Below are positions 7,871 to 18,062 of a DNA stretch of 36,708 nucleotides, in pieces (position 1 is the first letter of the stretch; every line of letters begins with the position of its first letter). Where the stretch lies: NCBI GenBank assembly GCA_027064085.1, contig JAMOQH010000120.1, positions 1-36,708 on the forward strand, given 5' to 3'. The notes beneath the pieces are model-generated. The model saw nothing but the letters and a program-made list of their open reading frames with translations. It was not told the origin of the DNA and made no database searches. The position numbers and the translations under genes are program-made. The DNA is from a bacterium (GTDB lineage: Bacteria > UBP6 > JAFGXH01).

Positions 7871-8353
<483 letters not shown>

Positions 8354-8356
8354 TGT

Positions 8357-10444
8357 ATGGCGAAAGTTAAGAGACCAAAGCCTATTAAGGATGTTAGAAA
8401 TATTGGTATGATGGCTCATATTGATGCCGGTAAGACAACTGTCACTGAAAGAGTTTTGTTTTATACTGGTAAATCTCATAAAATAGGTGAGGTTCACGAT
8501 GGTGCTGCTGAGATGGATTGGATGGTTCAGGAACAAGAAAGAGGAATTACTATTACTTCTGCAGCAACAACATGTTTTTGGAAAGACAAACAGATCAATA
8601 TTATTGATACTCCAGGTCATGTTGATTTTACCGTTGAGGTAGAAAGATCTTTAAGAGTTTTGGATGGTGCAGTTGCTTTGTTTTGTGCCGTTGCTGGGGT
8701 TCAACCACAGTCTGAAACTGTTTGGAGACAAGCAAATAAGTACAATGTTCCTAGGTTGGCATTTGTTAACAAGATGGATAGAGTTGGTGCTGATTTCTTT
8801 AGAGTTGCAAAGATGTTGGAGTCAAATCTTGATGCTGAAGGTGTTCCGGTTCAAATTCCTATTGGTGAGGGAGAAGAGTTTCAGGGAGTTGTAGACCTTA
8901 TAGAGATGAAGGCTTATTATTTTGATGATTCGACTATGGGGCTTGATGTTATTGTTGAGGATATTCCTGAAGAGATGCTTGAGCTAGCTGAAGAGTATAG
9001 AGAAAAAATGCTTGAAGCCGCTGCAGAGCAAGATGATGCTTTAATGGATTACTATCTTGAGACAGGCAGTCTGTCAAGAGATCAGATTATTGATGGGTTA
9101 AGGAAGGCAATGGCGACAATGAGAGTGACACCTATGCTTTGTGGGACTGCTTTCAAGAATAAAGGTGTTCAACCTTTATTGGATTTGATTGTTGACTTGT
9201 TACCTTCGCCATTAGATGTTGGAAGTATAGATGCAATTTCATTAGATGATGGAAGTCCTGTTTCTATTGTTCCTTCTGATGAAGAACCGTTTTCTGGTCT
9301 TGCTTTTAAGATTATGACCGATCCTTATGTTGGCCAATTAACATTCTTTAGGGTGTATTCCGGAACAGTGTCTAAAGGTGATACAGTTGTTAATACAAAA
9401 ACAGGAAAGAAAGAAAGAATTGGTAGGATTTTGAGAATGCATGCAAATAAAAGAGAGGATGTTGAAACTCTTTTTGCAGGTGAAATAGGTGCTCTTGTTG
9501 GATTGAAGAATACTACAACTGGTGATACCTTATCTGATGGTGGGCGTTTGGTTCAATTGGAATCAATAGATTTTCCAGATCCTGTTATTTCAATTGCTAT
9601 TGAACCTAAGACAAAGCAAGACTTAGAGAAGATGTCAATTGCTTTGGGGAAGCTAGCTAAGGAAGATCCTTCCTTTTCTGTTAAAAATGATCCTGATACT
9701 GGTCAAACAATTATTTCTGGTATGGGAGAATTGCATTTAGAAATACTCGTTGATAGGCTTTTAAGAGAGTTTAATGTTGATGCAAATATAGGTGCACCTC
9801 AGGTTGCATACAGGGAAACAATTCTTAAAGCTGTTAAGCAAGATTCAAAATATGTAAAACAATCTGGTGGGCGTGGGCAGTATGGTCATGTTGTGATTGA
9901 GATTTCTCCGCTAGAGCCAGGTGAAGGTTTTAAGTTTGAAAATAAAATTGTTGGTGGTGTTATTCCAAGAGAGTATATTCCTGCAGTTGAAAAGGGAATT
10001 GTTGAGGCGATGGATAATGGTATATATGCTGGTTATCCCGTTGTTGATATTAAAGTTTCTTTGGTTTATGGTTCATATCATGATGTTGATTCGAATGAAA
10101 TGGCATTTAAGATTGCTGGGTCAATGGCAATTAAAGAGGCTGTTCGAAAAGCAAGTCCCGTATTATTAGAACCTATCTTTTCAGTAGAAGTTACTACTCC
10201 TGAAGAATTTATGGGTGATGTTATGGGTGATGTGAGTTCTAGAAGAGGAAAGGTTGTTGGAATGGAATCGTTTTCAAGATCTAGGTATCAGATAGTTAAA
10301 GCTGAAGTTCCTCTTTCTGAAATGTTTGGTTATGCTACTGATTTAAGGTCTAAGACACAAGGAAGAGCTGAGCCAGTTTATTTGTTTTCTCATTATAGTC
10401 AAGTTCCTGCAAGTGTTGCAGAGAAGGTTGTTAAGAATTCTTAA
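8357..10444 (+). CDS. fusA: Translation elongation factor G
   Basis: A 695-residue translocase GTPase. G1 is AHIDAGKTT, the switch I region carries [15 protein letters not shown]3 is DTPGHVDF and G4 is NKMD. Domains II to V follow, with the domain IV segment [15 protein letters not shown] characteristic of canonical EF-G. EF-G moves tRNAs and mRNA after peptide transfer and acts with RRF in ribosome recycling. In many bacteria tuf follows fusA in this cluster; here the next gene is rpsJ after about 93 bases with a new promoter. The fusA start overlaps a GGTGG ribosome binding site inside the end of rpsG. Confidence 0.98.
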   Translation: MAKVKRPKPIKDVRNIGMMAHIDAGKTTVTERVLFYTGKSHKIGEVHDGAAEMDWMVQEQERGITITSAATTCFWKDKQINIIDTPGHVDFTVEVERSLRVLDGAVALFCAVAGVQPQSETVWRQANKYNVPRLAFVNKMDRVGADFFRVAKMLESNLDAEGVPVQIPIGEGEEFQGVVDLIEMKAYYFDDSTMGLDVIVEDIPEEMLELAEEYREKMLEAAAEQDDALMDYYLETGSLSRDQIIDGLRKAMATMRVTPMLCGTAFKNKGVQPLLDLIVDLLPSPLDVGSIDAISLDDGSPVSIVPSDEEPFSGLAFKIMTDPYVGQLTFFRVYSGTVSKGDTVVNTKTGKKERIGRILRMHANKREDVETLFAGEIGALVGLKNTTTGDTLSDGGRLVQLESIDFPDPVISIAIEPKTKQDLEKMSIALGKLAKEDPSFSVKNDPDTGQTIISGMGELHLEILVDRLLREFNVDANIGAPQVAYRETILKAVKQDSKYVKQSGGRGQYGHVVIEISPLEPGEGFKFENKIVGGVIPREYIPAVEKGIVEAMDNGIYAGYPVVDIKVSLVYGSYHDVDSNEMAFKIAGSMAIKEAVRKASPVLLEPIFSVEVTTPEEFMGDVMGDVSSRRGKVVGMESFSRSRYQIVKAEVPLSEMFGYATDLRSKTQGRAEPVYLFSHYSQVPASVAEKVVKNS

Positions 10445-10447
10445 GTG

Positions 10448-10470
10448 TTTTTTTAAACTATTTAAAAAAA
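10448..10470. repeat. A/T inverted repeat after fusA
   Basis: TTTTTTTAAA (10448-10457) and TTTAAAAAAA (10461-10470) are perfect complements around CTA. It directly precedes the rpsJ promoter and could act as an UP-like A-tract or a weak attenuator. A pure A/T hairpin is a poor terminator. Confidence 0.35.
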
Positions 10471-10474
10471 TAAC

Positions 10475-10503
10475 TTGATTTTATTTTGAGAATGTTTTAA
10501 TAT
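10475..10503 (+). promoter_or_regulatory. Probable promoter of the S10-type block
   Basis: TTGATT (10475-10480), 17 bases, TAATAT (10498-10503), located between fusA and rpsJ. It shares the upstream context TTTAAAAAAATAACTTGA with the rpsL promoter, which supports both being real. Confidence 0.5.
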
Positions 10504-10537
10504 GTATGGCTTTTAAAGTTCTTTAGATGGAGCAAAG

Positions 10538-10849
10538 ATGAACAAAAAGATTAGAATTAAATTAAAAGCTTATGATAATAAGTTGTTAGATGCGACTGTT
10601 TCTGATATTGTAAGTGTTGCGAAAGAGAAAGGGGCAAGAGTTGTTGGGCCAATTCCTTTACCAACCAAAATTAATAAATATACAATTTTAAGATCTGTAT
10701 TTGTTAATAAAAAATCTAGAGAGCAGTTTGAAATTCGTACTCATAAAAGATTGATTGATATAATTGTTACTTCTCAGACTGCAGATATTTTTGATAGAAT
10801 AGATATTTCAGCAGGCGTAGAAATCGCAGTTAAAACTTTCGATTTATAG
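10538..10849 (+). CDS. rpsJ: 30S ribosomal protein S10
   Basis: A 103-residue S10 with the family pattern [17 protein letters not shown] near the start, followed by [19 protein letters not shown] and [15 protein letters not shown]10 sits in the 30S head and also, as NusE, takes part in transcription antitermination. It begins the S10 gene block after its own probable promoter, with GGAGC ahead of the ATG. Confidence 0.98.
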   Translation: MNKKIRIKLKAYDNKLLDATVSDIVSVAKEKGARVVGPIPLPTKINKYTILRSVFVNKKSREQFEIRTHKRLIDIIVTSQTADIFDRIDISAGVEIAVKTFDL

Positions 10850-10864
10850 TGATTGAGGTATATG

Positions 10865-11551
10865 ATGTTGAAAGGAATACTTGGTAAAAAAATAGGTATG
10901 ACACAGATCTTTACTGAAGATGGTCAGCGTGTTCCAGTTACTGTAGTGGAAGCTGGGCCGTTACATGTTTTGTCGGTATTGAAAGAAAGTGAAGGGAAAG
11001 GGCACCCTGTAAATGCTGTTGAGGTTGGGTTTGATGTTGTTAGAGAGATTAATCCTGAGCTTAAAGAGAAATTAGGGGAAGATTTTGATTTATCAAAAGC
11101 TCTTAGGTTAAATAAGCCTCGGCTTGGTCATTTAAAAAAGGCAGGTTTTGAGAAGAAGTTTGGTTTTATTAAGCAGATTAAGGTTGATAGCGTTGATGGT
11201 TTCACTGTAGGAGAGGTTCTTACTTTAAAGGACTTTGAGTTTTTTATGAAAGTTGATGTTCGTGGAATATCAAAGGGACGAGGTTTTGCTGGTCCTATTA
11301 AAAGACATGGGCAAAAGACAGGTAAGCAAACTCATGGTTCTCGTTTTCATAGAAAGCCTGGCTCAATGGGGCCTTCTGCTTGGCCCGCAAGAGTTTTTCC
11401 CGGTAAGAAGTTAGCCGGTCAGCTTGGTAATACAGCTGTTACGCTTCGTAATTTAGAGGTGATGAAGGTTGATGTTGAAAGAAACTTGCTTTTAATAAAA
11501 GGTGCTATTCCTGGGGCAAATGGTAATTACGTTATTGTTAGTGCTTCTTAG
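10865..11551 (+). CDS. rplC: 50S ribosomal protein L3
   Basis: About 228 residues. L3 is an early assembly protein near the peptidyl transferase centre. The N-terminus LKGILGKKIGMTQIF and the segment KRHGQKTGKQTHGSRFHRKPGSMG are diagnostic. I choose the ATG at 10865 because GAGG (10855-10858) is six bases upstream; the ATG at 10862 and a TTG at 10853 are also in frame. It lies 15 bases after rpsJ and 9 before rplD. Confidence 0.97.
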   Translation: MLKGILGKKIGMTQIFTEDGQRVPVTVVEAGPLHVLSVLKESEGKGHPVNAVEVGFDVVREINPELKEKLGEDFDLSKALRLNKPRLGHLKKAGFEKKFGFIKQIKVDSVDGFTVGEVLTLKDFEFFMKVDVRGISKGRGFAGPIKRHGQKTGKQTHGSRFHRKPGSMGPSAWPARVFPGKKLAGQLGNTAVTLRNLEVMKVDVERNLLLIKGAIPGANGNYVIVSAS

Positions 11552-11560
11552 AGGTTTAAG

Positions 11561-12184
11561 ATGAAGTTGGATGTATTTGATTTGAGTAATAATAAGGTTA
11601 ATGAGTTGGAAGTTAGTGATTCTGTGTTTGGTGCAGAAGTTAAAGAATTCTTGATTCATGATGTTGTTAAAGCTCAGTTAAGATTAAGGAGAAGCGGTAC
11701 AGCAAAAACAAAAGGTCGTTCAGAAGTTCATGGTACTACTAGAAAGATGTACAAGCAAAAAGGTACAGGTAGTGCTAGGCATGGCTCAAGAAAAGCTCCT
11801 TTGTTCCCAAAAGGTGGAACTGTTTTTGGTCCACGAGGTGTTATTGGTAAGTATCGTTTAAACAAGAAAGTAATGAAAGGTGGGTTGGTTTCTGCTCTTT
11901 CAATGCTTGTTAAGGAAGGAAAGGTTACTGTTGTTAAGAGCTTAACTCTTGAGAGTTGCAAAACGAAAGCCTTTTCTAGCGTTTTAAATGGTTTTGGTAT
12001 TCAGAAGGGCTTAGTTGTTCATGATTATGATGAAGATAAAAATGTTTATTTGGCGGGAAGGAATCTAAAAGATATTAAAGTTATTAAGACTGAAGGTGTT
12101 AATGTTTTTGATTTGCTGAAATATCAAAATATTTTTATTAGTGAAAGTGCAATTAAATCTCTTGAAGAAAGATTGGCTAAGTAA
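11561..12184 (+). CDS. rplD: 50S ribosomal protein L4
   Basis: A 207-residue L4, lining the exit tunnel and, in some bacteria, repressing its own operon. The extended tunnel loop is clear: KTKGRSEVHGTTRKMYKQKGTGSARHGSRKAPLF (about residues 49-82) and the following FPKGGTVFGPRG. It stands in the usual place between rplC and rplW. There is no evident L4-binding leader hairpin in the short rpsJ leader. Confidence 0.97.
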   Translation: MKLDVFDLSNNKVNELEVSDSVFGAEVKEFLIHDVVKAQLRLRRSGTAKTKGRSEVHGTTRKMYKQKGTGSARHGSRKAPLFPKGGTVFGPRGVIGKYRLNKKVMKGGLVSALSMLVKEGKVTVVKSLTLESCKTKAFSSVLNGFGIQKGLVVHDYDEDKNVYLAGRNLKDIKVIKTEGVNVFDLLKYQNIFISESAIKSLEERLAK

Positions 12185-12194
12185 GGGGTTCAAA

Positions 12195-12506
12195 ATGTTA
12201 AATGTTTATGATGTTATTAAGAAACCATTGATTACTGAAAGTACTACATCTTCTGAAAATGAAATGTTGAATAAGTATTATTTTATAGTTAATACAAAAG
12301 CTACTAAGGTAGATGTTAAAGATGCTGTTGAGAAGATGTTTTCAGTTGAAGTTGGTTCGGTTAATACAATGTTGTACAGAGGAAAGCCTAAAAGATTTGG
12401 TCTTCATTTTTCAAAAAGACAAAACTATAAAAAAGCAGTTGTTACATTGAAACCAAATTTTAAAATTGACTTCTATGCAGAAGAAGATTTAGAAGAAGAG
12501 GAGTAG
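12195..12506 (+). CDS. rplW: 50S ribosomal protein L23
   Basis: A 103-residue L23, located at the tunnel exit and the docking site for signal recognition particle and trigger factor. It has IKKPLITESTT at the N-terminus, the segment KATKVDVKDAVEKMFSVEV, and the family strand VNTMLYRGKPKRFG. The ATG at 12195 is preceded by AAGGGG and gives the normal family start; an in-frame codon within rplD would add 18 residues and is unlikely. The C-terminus is a short Glu-rich tail. Confidence 0.96.
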   Translation: MLNVYDVIKKPLITESTTSSENEMLNKYYFIVNTKATKVDVKDAVEKMFSVEVGSVNTMLYRGKPKRFGLHFSKRQNYKKAVVTLKPNFKIDFYAEEDLEEEE

Positions 12507-12509
12507 AGG

Positions 12510-13367
12510 ATGGCAATAAAAAGGTATAAACCTACATCAGCAGGGCGAAGAAATATGACTACTCTTCTTTTTAAGGGACAATATCTTAAAAAGAATGGAG
12601 AGGTTCTTGAAACTACAAGAAATATGCCTGAAAAGAGTTTGTTGACTACTAAGAAAATTAAAGCTGGTAGGAATTCTGCGGGGCGTATTACAGTTAGATA
12701 TCAGGGTGGTGGACATAAAAAGCATTATCGTGTTATTGATTTTAAAAGAAATAAACTTAATATCGAAGGTACTGTTAAGTCTATTGAATATGACCCGAAC
12801 CGTTCAGCTTTTATAGCATTGGTAGTTTATGCTGATGGAGAAAAAAGGTATATATTAGCACCTGATGGATTGGTTGTTGGAAATAAAGTTCTTGCGTCTA
12901 ATAGTGCTGATATAAAAGTAGGTAATTCACTTGAATTAAACAGTATTCCAGTAGGTGTGTTGGTTCATAATGTTGAGTTACAACCAAGTAAGGGTGGTCA
13001 GTTAGCAAGAAGTGCAGGTGTGTACATTCAGTTTCTTGGAAAAGAAGGGAAATTTGCTATCTTGAAAATGCCCTCTGGTGAAATGAGAAGAGTTCTTTTA
13101 ACTTGTAGGGCTACAATTGGAGTTGTTTCCAATATTGAGCATTCTAATGTTAAAATAGGTAAGGCTGGTCGTAATCGCTGGAAAGGTAAAAGACCAAGTG
13201 TTAGAGGTGTCGCTATGAATCCTGTTGACCACCCTCATGGTGGTGGTGAAGGTCGTAGCTCTGGTGGTCGTCATCCTGTTTCTCCTTGGGGAACACCTGC
13301 TAAAGGTTACAGAACAAGGAAAAATAAGAGAACGGACAAGTATATTATTAGTCGTAGAAAGAAGTAG
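12510..13367 (+). CDS. rplB: 50S ribosomal protein L2
   Basis: A 285-residue L2, required for subunit association and peptidyl transferase function. It begins [16 protein letters not shown] and carries the C-terminal signature [14 protein letters not shown] with the histidine thought to matter for activity. It ends in basic [18 protein letters not shown]. Only three bases separate it from rplW. Confidence 0.98.
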   Translation: MAIKRYKPTSAGRRNMTTLLFKGQYLKKNGEVLETTRNMPEKSLLTTKKIKAGRNSAGRITVRYQGGGHKKHYRVIDFKRNKLNIEGTVKSIEYDPNRSAFIALVVYADGEKRYILAPDGLVVGNKVLASNSADIKVGNSLELNSIPVGVLVHNVELQPSKGGQLARSAGVYIQFLGKEGKFAILKMPSGEMRRVLLTCRATIGVVSNIEHSNVKIGKAGRNRWKGKRPSVRGVAMNPVDHPHGGGEGRSSGGRHPVSPWGTPAKGYRTRKNKRTDKYIISRRKK

Positions 13368-13376
13368 GGAGTAGAA

Positions 13377-13652
13377 GTGGCTAGATCTATTAAAAAAGGA
13401 CCATTTGTTGATGGGTATCTTCTTGTTAAGGCAGAGAAGGCTCACAGTGGTGAAATAAAAAAACTTATAAAAACTTGGTCTAGAAGATCAACTATCGTTC
13501 CTGAGTTTTTAGGTTTAACTATAGCAGTTCATAATGGTAGAAAGTTTATACCAGTTTTTGTGAATGAAAATATGATAGGTCATAAACTTGGTGAGTTTGC
13601 TCCAACAAGAACCTATTATGGTTTTGCTGCTGATAAAAAGAAAAAGAGATAG
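13377..13652 (+). CDS. rpsS: 30S ribosomal protein S19
   Basis: A 91-residue S19 of the 30S head. [37 protein letters not shown] and [13 protein letters not shown] are all present. It starts at GTG, one of several non-AUG starts in this cluster, preceded by GGGAG. It ends in a basic KKKKR tail, and its stop is 11 bases before rplV. Confidence 0.97.
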   Translation: MARSIKKGPFVDGYLLVKAEKAHSGEIKKLIKTWSRRSTIVPEFLGLTIAVHNGRKFIPVFVNENMIGHKLGEFAPTRTYYGFAADKKKKR

Positions 13653-13663
13653 TGGGAGATAAC

Positions 13664-13996
13664 ATGGATGCGAAAGCTAAATTAAGATTTTTAAGGATTT
13701 CTCCAAGAAAAACCAGATTGGTGGTGGATATGATAAAGGGGAAATCGGTAGGCGAGGCATTAGCTCTTTTAAGATTTTGTAGCAAAGGGGCGGGGCAACC
13801 TGTATATAAGTTATTGAATTCAGCTATTACAAATGCAGAGAGTCTGTTTAATGCTGATGTTGATGAACTTTATGTTAAAACAGCTTATGTTAATGAGGGA
13901 CCAACCCTAAAGAGATATAAGCCAGCTGCAATGGGAAGAGCATCAAGAATTAGAAAAAGAACAAGTCATGTTACTATTATAGTTTCAAACGAATAG
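13664..13996 (+). CDS. rplV: 50S ribosomal protein L22
   Basis: About 110 residues. L22 reaches into the exit tunnel with its beta-hairpin. The family pattern LRFLRISPRKTRLVVDMIKGKSV is at the N-terminus and the hairpin GPTLKRYKPAAMGRASRIRKRTSH is near the end. I choose the ATG at 13664, with GGGAG (13654-13658) five bases upstream; a GTG at 13652 overlapping the rpsS stop is also in frame but lies before that site. Confidence 0.96.
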   Translation: MDAKAKLRFLRISPRKTRLVVDMIKGKSVGEALALLRFCSKGAGQPVYKLLNSAITNAESLFNADVDELYVKTAYVNEGPTLKRYKPAAMGRASRIRKRTSHVTIIVSNE

Positions 13997-14006
13997 GGAG
14001 GATATT

Positions 14007-14633
14007 TTGGGTCAAAAGGTAAATCCTATAAGTTTTCGTTTGCCAGTGAATAAAGATTGGCGTTCTAAATGGTTTAAAGATGATAAATCATACGTTGAGC
14101 TTTTACATAAGGACATTAAGATTAGAGAATATGTAAAAGAAAATAGAAAGAACTCTGGCATTTCTAGAATTGATATTGAGAGGATAGGTGATAAGAAGGT
14201 AAATGTAATTGTTTACACATCTAAAATGGGTCTCTTTATTGGTGCTAGAGGCGAAAATAAAGATAAACTTACTGCTGGGATATATAAAGATCTTGGTGAA
14301 AAAGTTGCTGTAAGACCAGTTGAGGTTAAGAGGCCTCAAGTTAGTGCACAGTTAATTTCTGAGAATGTTGCAATGCAACTCAATAAAAGAGTTTCTTTTA
14401 GAAGAGCTATGAAAAGAGCTATACAAGAAGCAATGAAGAATGGGGCAAAAGGTGTTAAGATTTTTTGTGCTGGTCGTTTGGGTGGTGCAGAGATGGCTAG
14501 AACAGAATGGTATAGAGAGGGAAGAGTTCCTTTACATACTCTAAGAGCAAATATAGATTATGGCTTTTCAGAGGCATTAACAACTTATGGTTTGATTGGG
14601 GTTAAAACACTCGTTTATATGGGTGATAAATAG
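14007..14633 (+). CDS. rpsC: 30S ribosomal protein S3
   Basis: A 208-residue S3, at the mRNA entry channel, with an N-terminal KH domain (GLFIGARGENKDKL is the GxxG element) and the C-terminal S3 domain containing GAKGVKIFCAGRLGGAEMART and GRVPLHTLRANIDYG. It starts at TTG, preceded by GGGAGGA. Length is standard for a short-tailed S3. Confidence 0.97.
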   Translation: MGQKVNPISFRLPVNKDWRSKWFKDDKSYVELLHKDIKIREYVKENRKNSGISRIDIERIGDKKVNVIVYTSKMGLFIGARGENKDKLTAGIYKDLGEKVAVRPVEVKRPQVSAQLISENVAMQLNKRVSFRRAMKRAIQEAMKNGAKGVKIFCAGRLGGAEMARTEWYREGRVPLHTLRANIDYGFSEALTTYGLIGVKTLVYMGDK

Positions 14634-14642
14634 GAGTTTAAA

Positions 14643-15050
14643 ATGTTAAGTCCTAAGAAGGTAAAACATAGAAAGACTTTTACGGGTCGAATTAAAGGTT
14701 ATGCTTATAGAGGTAATGAAGTTAGTTTTGGAGATTTCGGTTTAAAGTCTTTGGAGCATGGTTGGATAAGTGCAAGACAAATTGAAGCTGCTCGTGTTGC
14801 TTTAAATCGTTATATTAAAAGAGGTGGTAAAGTTTGGATTAGAGTTTTTCCAGATAAGTCTTTAACCAAAAAACCTGCTGAAACACGTCAGGGTAAAGGT
14901 AAAGGTGCTCCAGATTCATGGGTTGCTGTTGTTAAACCAGGAACTGTTATTTATGAAGTTGAAGGTGTAACTGTTGAGCAAGCAAAAGAAGCTTTTAGAT
15001 TGGCTGCTCATAAGTTACCCATCAAAACTAAATTTGTTGAAAGAGATTAG
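14643..15050 (+). CDS. rplP: 50S ribosomal protein L16
   Basis: A 135-residue L16, which positions the A-site tRNA acceptor end. [16 protein letters not shown], the segment [32 protein letters not shown] and the [16 protein letters not shown] motif are typical. It sits between rpsC and rpmC with nine-base or shorter gaps. Confidence 0.98.
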   Translation: MLSPKKVKHRKTFTGRIKGYAYRGNEVSFGDFGLKSLEHGWISARQIEAARVALNRYIKRGGKVWIRVFPDKSLTKKPAETRQGKGKGAPDSWVAVVKPGTVIYEVEGVTVEQAKEAFRLAAHKLPIKTKFVERD

Positions 15051-15058
15051 AGGTTCCA

Positions 15059-15247
15059 ATGGAAATAAAAGAGTTAAGAAATAAGAGTTTAGAAGAGTTG
15101 TTTACTTTAGAAAAGGAAACAAGAGAAGAACTCTTTAAGGTTCGCATGCAACATTATTCAGGTCAGTTACTAGATCCTTCCAAGGTTGGTAAGTTGAAAA
15201 AAAATGTTGCTAGAATTTTAACCGTTATTTCTGAAGTATCAGAATAA
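15059..15247 (+). CDS. rpmC: 50S ribosomal protein L29
   Basis: A 62-residue L29, two helices at the exit of the tunnel beside L23. The start MEIKELRNKSLEEL and the central FKVRMQHYSGQL, followed by the LKKNVARILTV helix, are typical. It ends 15 bases before rpsQ. Confidence 0.95.
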   Translation: MEIKELRNKSLEELFTLEKETREELFKVRMQHYSGQLLDPSKVGKLKKNVARILTVISEVSE

Positions 15248-15262
15248 GGGCTGAGGTTGATC

Positions 15263-15523
15263 ATGATGAAACAAACAAAAAGAAAAATTTTACAAGGTGT
15301 AGTAATTAGTGACAGAATGGATAAGACTGTTACTGTGGAAATAAATACTTTAGTTTTACATAAAAAATATAAAAAATATGTAAAAAGGAGAGTACGTTAT
15401 AAAGCACATGATGAAAAAAATCTTTGTAAAATAGGTAATAAGGTAGTGATAGAGGCAACTAGACCATTAAGTAAAACAAAGAGATGGAGAGTTGTGAGTA
15501 TTGTTGATCCAGTAGTAGCATAA
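15263..15523 (+). CDS. rpsQ: 30S ribosomal protein S17
   Basis: About 86 residues. S17 binds 16S rRNA helix 11 early in assembly. KRKILQGVVISDRMDKTVTVEI and YKAHDEKNLCKIGNKVVIEATRPLSKTKRW are the family segments. The ATG at 15263 is favoured by TGAGG (15252-15256) six bases upstream; an in-frame TTG at 15257 and an ATG at 15266 are alternatives. Confidence 0.95.
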   Translation: MMKQTKRKILQGVVISDRMDKTVTVEINTLVLHKKYKKYVKRRVRYKAHDEKNLCKIGNKVVIEATRPLSKTKRWRVVSIVDPVVA

Positions 15524-15533
15524 GGAGTATTAG

Positions 15534-15902
15534 ATGATACAAATGCAATCAATATTAAAGGTAGCTGATAACTCTGGTGGTAAGAGGGTTCAGTGTATCA
15601 AGGTGTTAGGTGGATCTAAGAAAAGATTTGCAACAGTTGGGGATATTATTAAAATTAGTATTAAAGAAGCTTTACCTAATGCGAAAGTGCAAAAAGGTAA
15701 TGTTTATAGTGCTGTAATTGTAAGAACTAGAAAAGAAGTTGCAAGAAAAGATGGTTCTTTTATTAAATTTAATGATAATTCAGTTGTAATCTTGAATGCC
15801 GCTTATGAGCCAATTGCTACTCGTATTTTTGGACCAGTGGCTAGAGAGCTTAGAGGTAAGAATTTTATGAAAATAGTTTCCTTAGCTCCAGAAGTACTGT
15901 AG
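15534..15902 (+). CDS. rplN: 50S ribosomal protein L14
   Basis: A 122-residue L14 at the subunit interface, where it forms part of bridges and binds RsfS. It starts [28 protein letters not shown], includes [23 protein letters not shown] and ends with [21 protein letters not shown], all characteristic. Length is exactly standard. Confidence 0.98.
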   Translation: MIQMQSILKVADNSGGKRVQCIKVLGGSKKRFATVGDIIKISIKEALPNAKVQKGNVYSAVIVRTRKEVARKDGSFIKFNDNSVVILNAAYEPIATRIFGPVARELRGKNFMKIVSLAPEVL

Positions 15903-15916
15903 TGGGAGAATAAGAG

Positions 15917-16270
15917 ATGAGTGTTAAAAAGGCTAGTAAAAATAAATTAAGGCTTAAAACAGGAGATAAGGTTATCGTTATTTCTGGTAAAGATAAAGGG
16001 AAAATTGGTAATATAGTTAAAGTATTTACTGCAACTAGAAAAGTTTTAGTGGAAGATGTAAATCTTAAAACAAAACATAAAAAAGTAGATACTAATACAC
16101 AAGAAGGTGGGATTGTTAAAATTGAAGCACCTATACATATTTCAAATGTAATGTATTATTGTGAATCACTTGGTAAAGGGTCTCGTATTGGGTATAGAGT
16201 TAATAACGATCAAATGAAAGTTAGGTACTGTAAGAAGTCTGGTGAAGAGATTGAAGAGAATACTAAGTAA
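15917..16270 (+). CDS. rplX: 50S ribosomal protein L24
   Basis: A 117-residue L24, an assembly initiator for the large subunit. The KOW motif [20 protein letters not shown] is near the N-terminus and is followed by [12 protein letters not shown] and [10 protein letters not shown]. The C-terminus has a modest acidic tail. The preceding spacer carries GGGAGAA. Confidence 0.96.
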   Translation: MSVKKASKNKLRLKTGDKVIVISGKDKGKIGNIVKVFTATRKVLVEDVNLKTKHKKVDTNTQEGGIVKIEAPIHISNVMYYCESLGKGSRIGYRVNNDQMKVRYCKKSGEEIEENTK

Positions 16271-16284
16271 ATAGGAGATAGTGA

Positions 16285-16848
16285 ATGTATCAAACATTAA
16301 AATTGTATAATGAGGTTTCTCTACCTGAGTTAACTAAGAAATTTGAATACAAGAACCCTATGCAAATGCCTAAACTTGTTAAAATCAGTTTAAATATGGG
16401 GCTTGGTGATGCCATACAAAATGGTAAGCTTTTAGAGCAAGCCGTGGAGCAAATGTCAAATATTGCTACTCAAAAAGCGGTTATAACAAGAGCTAAAAAA
16501 TCTATTAACCAATTTAAAGTGAGAGAAGGTCAGGCTATAGGTTGTAGGGTAACTCTTCGTAAAGATAAAATGTGGAATTTCTTGGATAAGCTTTTTGGTG
16601 TAGCATTGCCTCGTGTTCGTGACTTTAAGGGTATTTCTTTTAAAGGATTTGATGGTAGAGGGAACTATACTTTCGGTATTAGAGAACAAATAATATTTCC
16701 TGAGGTGGACTATGATAAGATTGATAAAGTCTTGGGTATGAATATTACTATTGTTACTACTGCAAATACAGATGAAGAAGCAAGAGAGTTACTAAGAACT
16801 CTTGGTGCACCTTTTAAACAAAATGAAACTGGAGGAAAAGTTGGCTAA
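16285..16848 (+). CDS. rplE: 50S ribosomal protein L5
   Basis: A 187-residue L5, which contacts 5S rRNA and P-site tRNA. It contains [16 protein letters not shown], the T-rich loop region [26 protein letters not shown], and [25 protein letters not shown]. It is slightly longer than usual at the C-terminus, where its last eight bases overlap the start of the S14 gene. Confidence 0.97.
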   Translation: MYQTLKLYNEVSLPELTKKFEYKNPMQMPKLVKISLNMGLGDAIQNGKLLEQAVEQMSNIATQKAVITRAKKSINQFKVREGQAIGCRVTLRKDKMWNFLDKLFGVALPRVRDFKGISFKGFDGRGNYTFGIREQIIFPEVDYDKIDKVLGMNITIVTTANTDEEARELLRTLGAPFKQNETGGKVG

Positions 16849-17026
16849 GAAAGCATTAAGACATAAGGCTACACTCAAACCTAAATTTAAGGTTAGAACT
16901 TATAATAGATGTCCTGTATGTGGACGTAGTCGTGGTTTTATGAGAAAATTTGGAATGTGCAGAATATGTTTTCGTAATTTTGCATCAAAGGGTGAATTAC
17001 CAGGAGTAACAAAGTCAAGCTGGTAA
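16841..17026 (+). CDS. rpsZ: 30S ribosomal protein S14, zinc-binding type
   Basis: A 61-residue zinc-type S14. The four cysteines C24, C27, C40 and C43 form a CxxC...CxxC site (NRCPVCGRS and GMCRICFRN). The start is TTG at 16841: GGAGG (16831-16835) lies five bases upstream and the product then begins [10 protein letters not shown] with the exact usual length. An in-frame ATG further upstream inside rplE would be wrong. Its start overlaps rplE by eight bases, so translation is probably coupled. A strong promoter follows its stop. Confidence 0.95.
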   Translation: MAKKALRHKATLKPKFKVRTYNRCPVCGRSRGFMRKFGMCRICFRNFASKGELPGVTKSSW

Positions 17027-17038
17027 AATTATTTTTTA

Positions 17039-17067
17039 TTGACAAATAAGTTGGAATTGTATATAAT
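17039..17067 (+). promoter_or_regulatory. Consensus sigma70 promoter before rpsH
   Basis: TTGACA (17039-17044), 17-base spacer, TATAAT (17062-17067): a perfect consensus match, located in a 70-base gap between rpsZ and rpsH where most such clusters are continuous. It should drive rpsH through rplQ separately from the upstream genes. Confidence 0.85.
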
Positions 17068-17079
17068 ACAAGGCCTTGT
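17068..17079. promoter_or_regulatory. 12-base perfect palindrome at the rpsH transcription start
   Basis: ACAAGGCCTTGT is its own reverse complement and begins on the base after the -10 box, so it spans the predicted +1 site. It may be an operator or may fold at the 5' end of the mRNA (4 bp stem with a GGCC loop). Confidence 0.5.
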
Positions 17080-17096
17080 TATTGTAGGAGTGTATA

Positions 17097-17498
17097 ATGT
17101 ATGTAAATGACCCAGTTGGCGATTTACTAACAAGAATTCGTAATGCTCATATGGCTAAACACAGTTCCTTAAGTGTATCTGCTTCAAAGATGAAAGAAAG
17201 AGTATTATCTGTTCTTTTAGATGAAGGATTTATTGCATCTTATGAATTGGATAAGAGTAATAAGTTCGATGAAATAAAAGTTGAATTGAAATATAATTCT
17301 AAAACGGGAGATCCTGTTATTTCAGAAATAAAGAGGATCTCGAAACCAGGAAGGAAGATGTATGTTAGTGCTGCAGAACTTCAACCATTTAAAAATGGAT
17401 TTGGAGTGTATGTTTTGACTACATCTAAAGGTGTAATTACAGATAGAAAAGCTAAAGAATTAAATGTTGGTGGCGAATTAATCTGTTCAATTTGGTAA
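17097..17498 (+). CDS. rpsH: 30S ribosomal protein S8
   Basis: A 133-residue S8. It starts VNDPVGDLLTRIRNAHMAKHSS and ends with YVLTTSKGVITDRKAKELNVGGELICSIW, the family signature. S8 is the autogenous repressor of the spc operon in E. coli. Here rpsH is the first gene after a consensus promoter. The start is ATG with GTAGGAG upstream. Confidence 0.97.
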   Translation: MYVNDPVGDLLTRIRNAHMAKHSSLSVSASKMKERVLSVLLDEGFIASYELDKSNKFDEIKVELKYNSKTGDPVISEIKRISKPGRKMYVSAAELQPFKNGFGVYVLTTSKGVITDRKAKELNVGGELICSIW

Positions 17499-17523
17499 AG
17501 CTGTTTTAGTTAAGGAGTTTTAA

Positions 17524-18051
17524 GTGTCTAGAATTGGAAAAAACCCTGTTATATTACCTGCGGGTGTTAGTGTTAGCATCAATGGCAGTCTTATTTCTGT
17601 AAAAGGGGGATTAGGTGAATTAACCTATACTAAAAGAGATGAAGTTAATGTAAGTCTTGAAGGTGAGTCTGTTGTGTTTTCTATTGAAAATCCAGAATTT
17701 TCTTCTTATTGGGGCTTAACTAGGACTTTGGTCGCAAATATGGTTGAAGGAGTTTCAAAGGGTTACTCTAAAACTCTAGAAGTGATAGGTACTGGTTATA
17801 AGATAACTCAAAAAGGCAAGTATCTTGTTTTCTTTCTTGGTCATTCACATGATATTTGGTATGAAGTTCCAGAGGGGCTTACTGCTGAAATTAAAGATAA
17901 TAAAGTAACTATAAAAGGATATGATAAGCAGAAGGTTGGTCAAGCTGCTGCTGTTATTCGTTCTTTTAGAAAACCTGAACCTTATAAAGGTAAGGGAGTT
18001 AGGTATCTTGGTGAAGTTATTAAGAGAAAAGCTGGTAAAAGCGGTAAATAA
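17524..18051 (+). CDS. rplF: 50S ribosomal protein L6
   Basis: A 175-residue L6 near the factor-binding centre. [14 protein letters not shown], the central segment [15 protein letters not shown], and the C-terminal [18 protein letters not shown] are typical. The start codon is GTG, with AAGGAG upstream. Length is standard. Confidence 0.97.
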   Translation: MSRIGKNPVILPAGVSVSINGSLISVKGGLGELTYTKRDEVNVSLEGESVVFSIENPEFSSYWGLTRTLVANMVEGVSKGYSKTLEVIGTGYKITQKGKYLVFFLGHSHDIWYEVPEGLTAEIKDNKVTIKGYDKQKVGQAAAVIRSFRKPEPYKGKGVRYLGEVIKRKAGKSGK

Positions 18052-18062
18052 TAGGTATTAAA

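Noticed and set aside
9921-10169. Second plus-strand frame within fusA (and similar ones in secY)
   Set aside because: Alternate frame of a conserved gene, Leu/Arg/Trp-rich artefact of codon bias.
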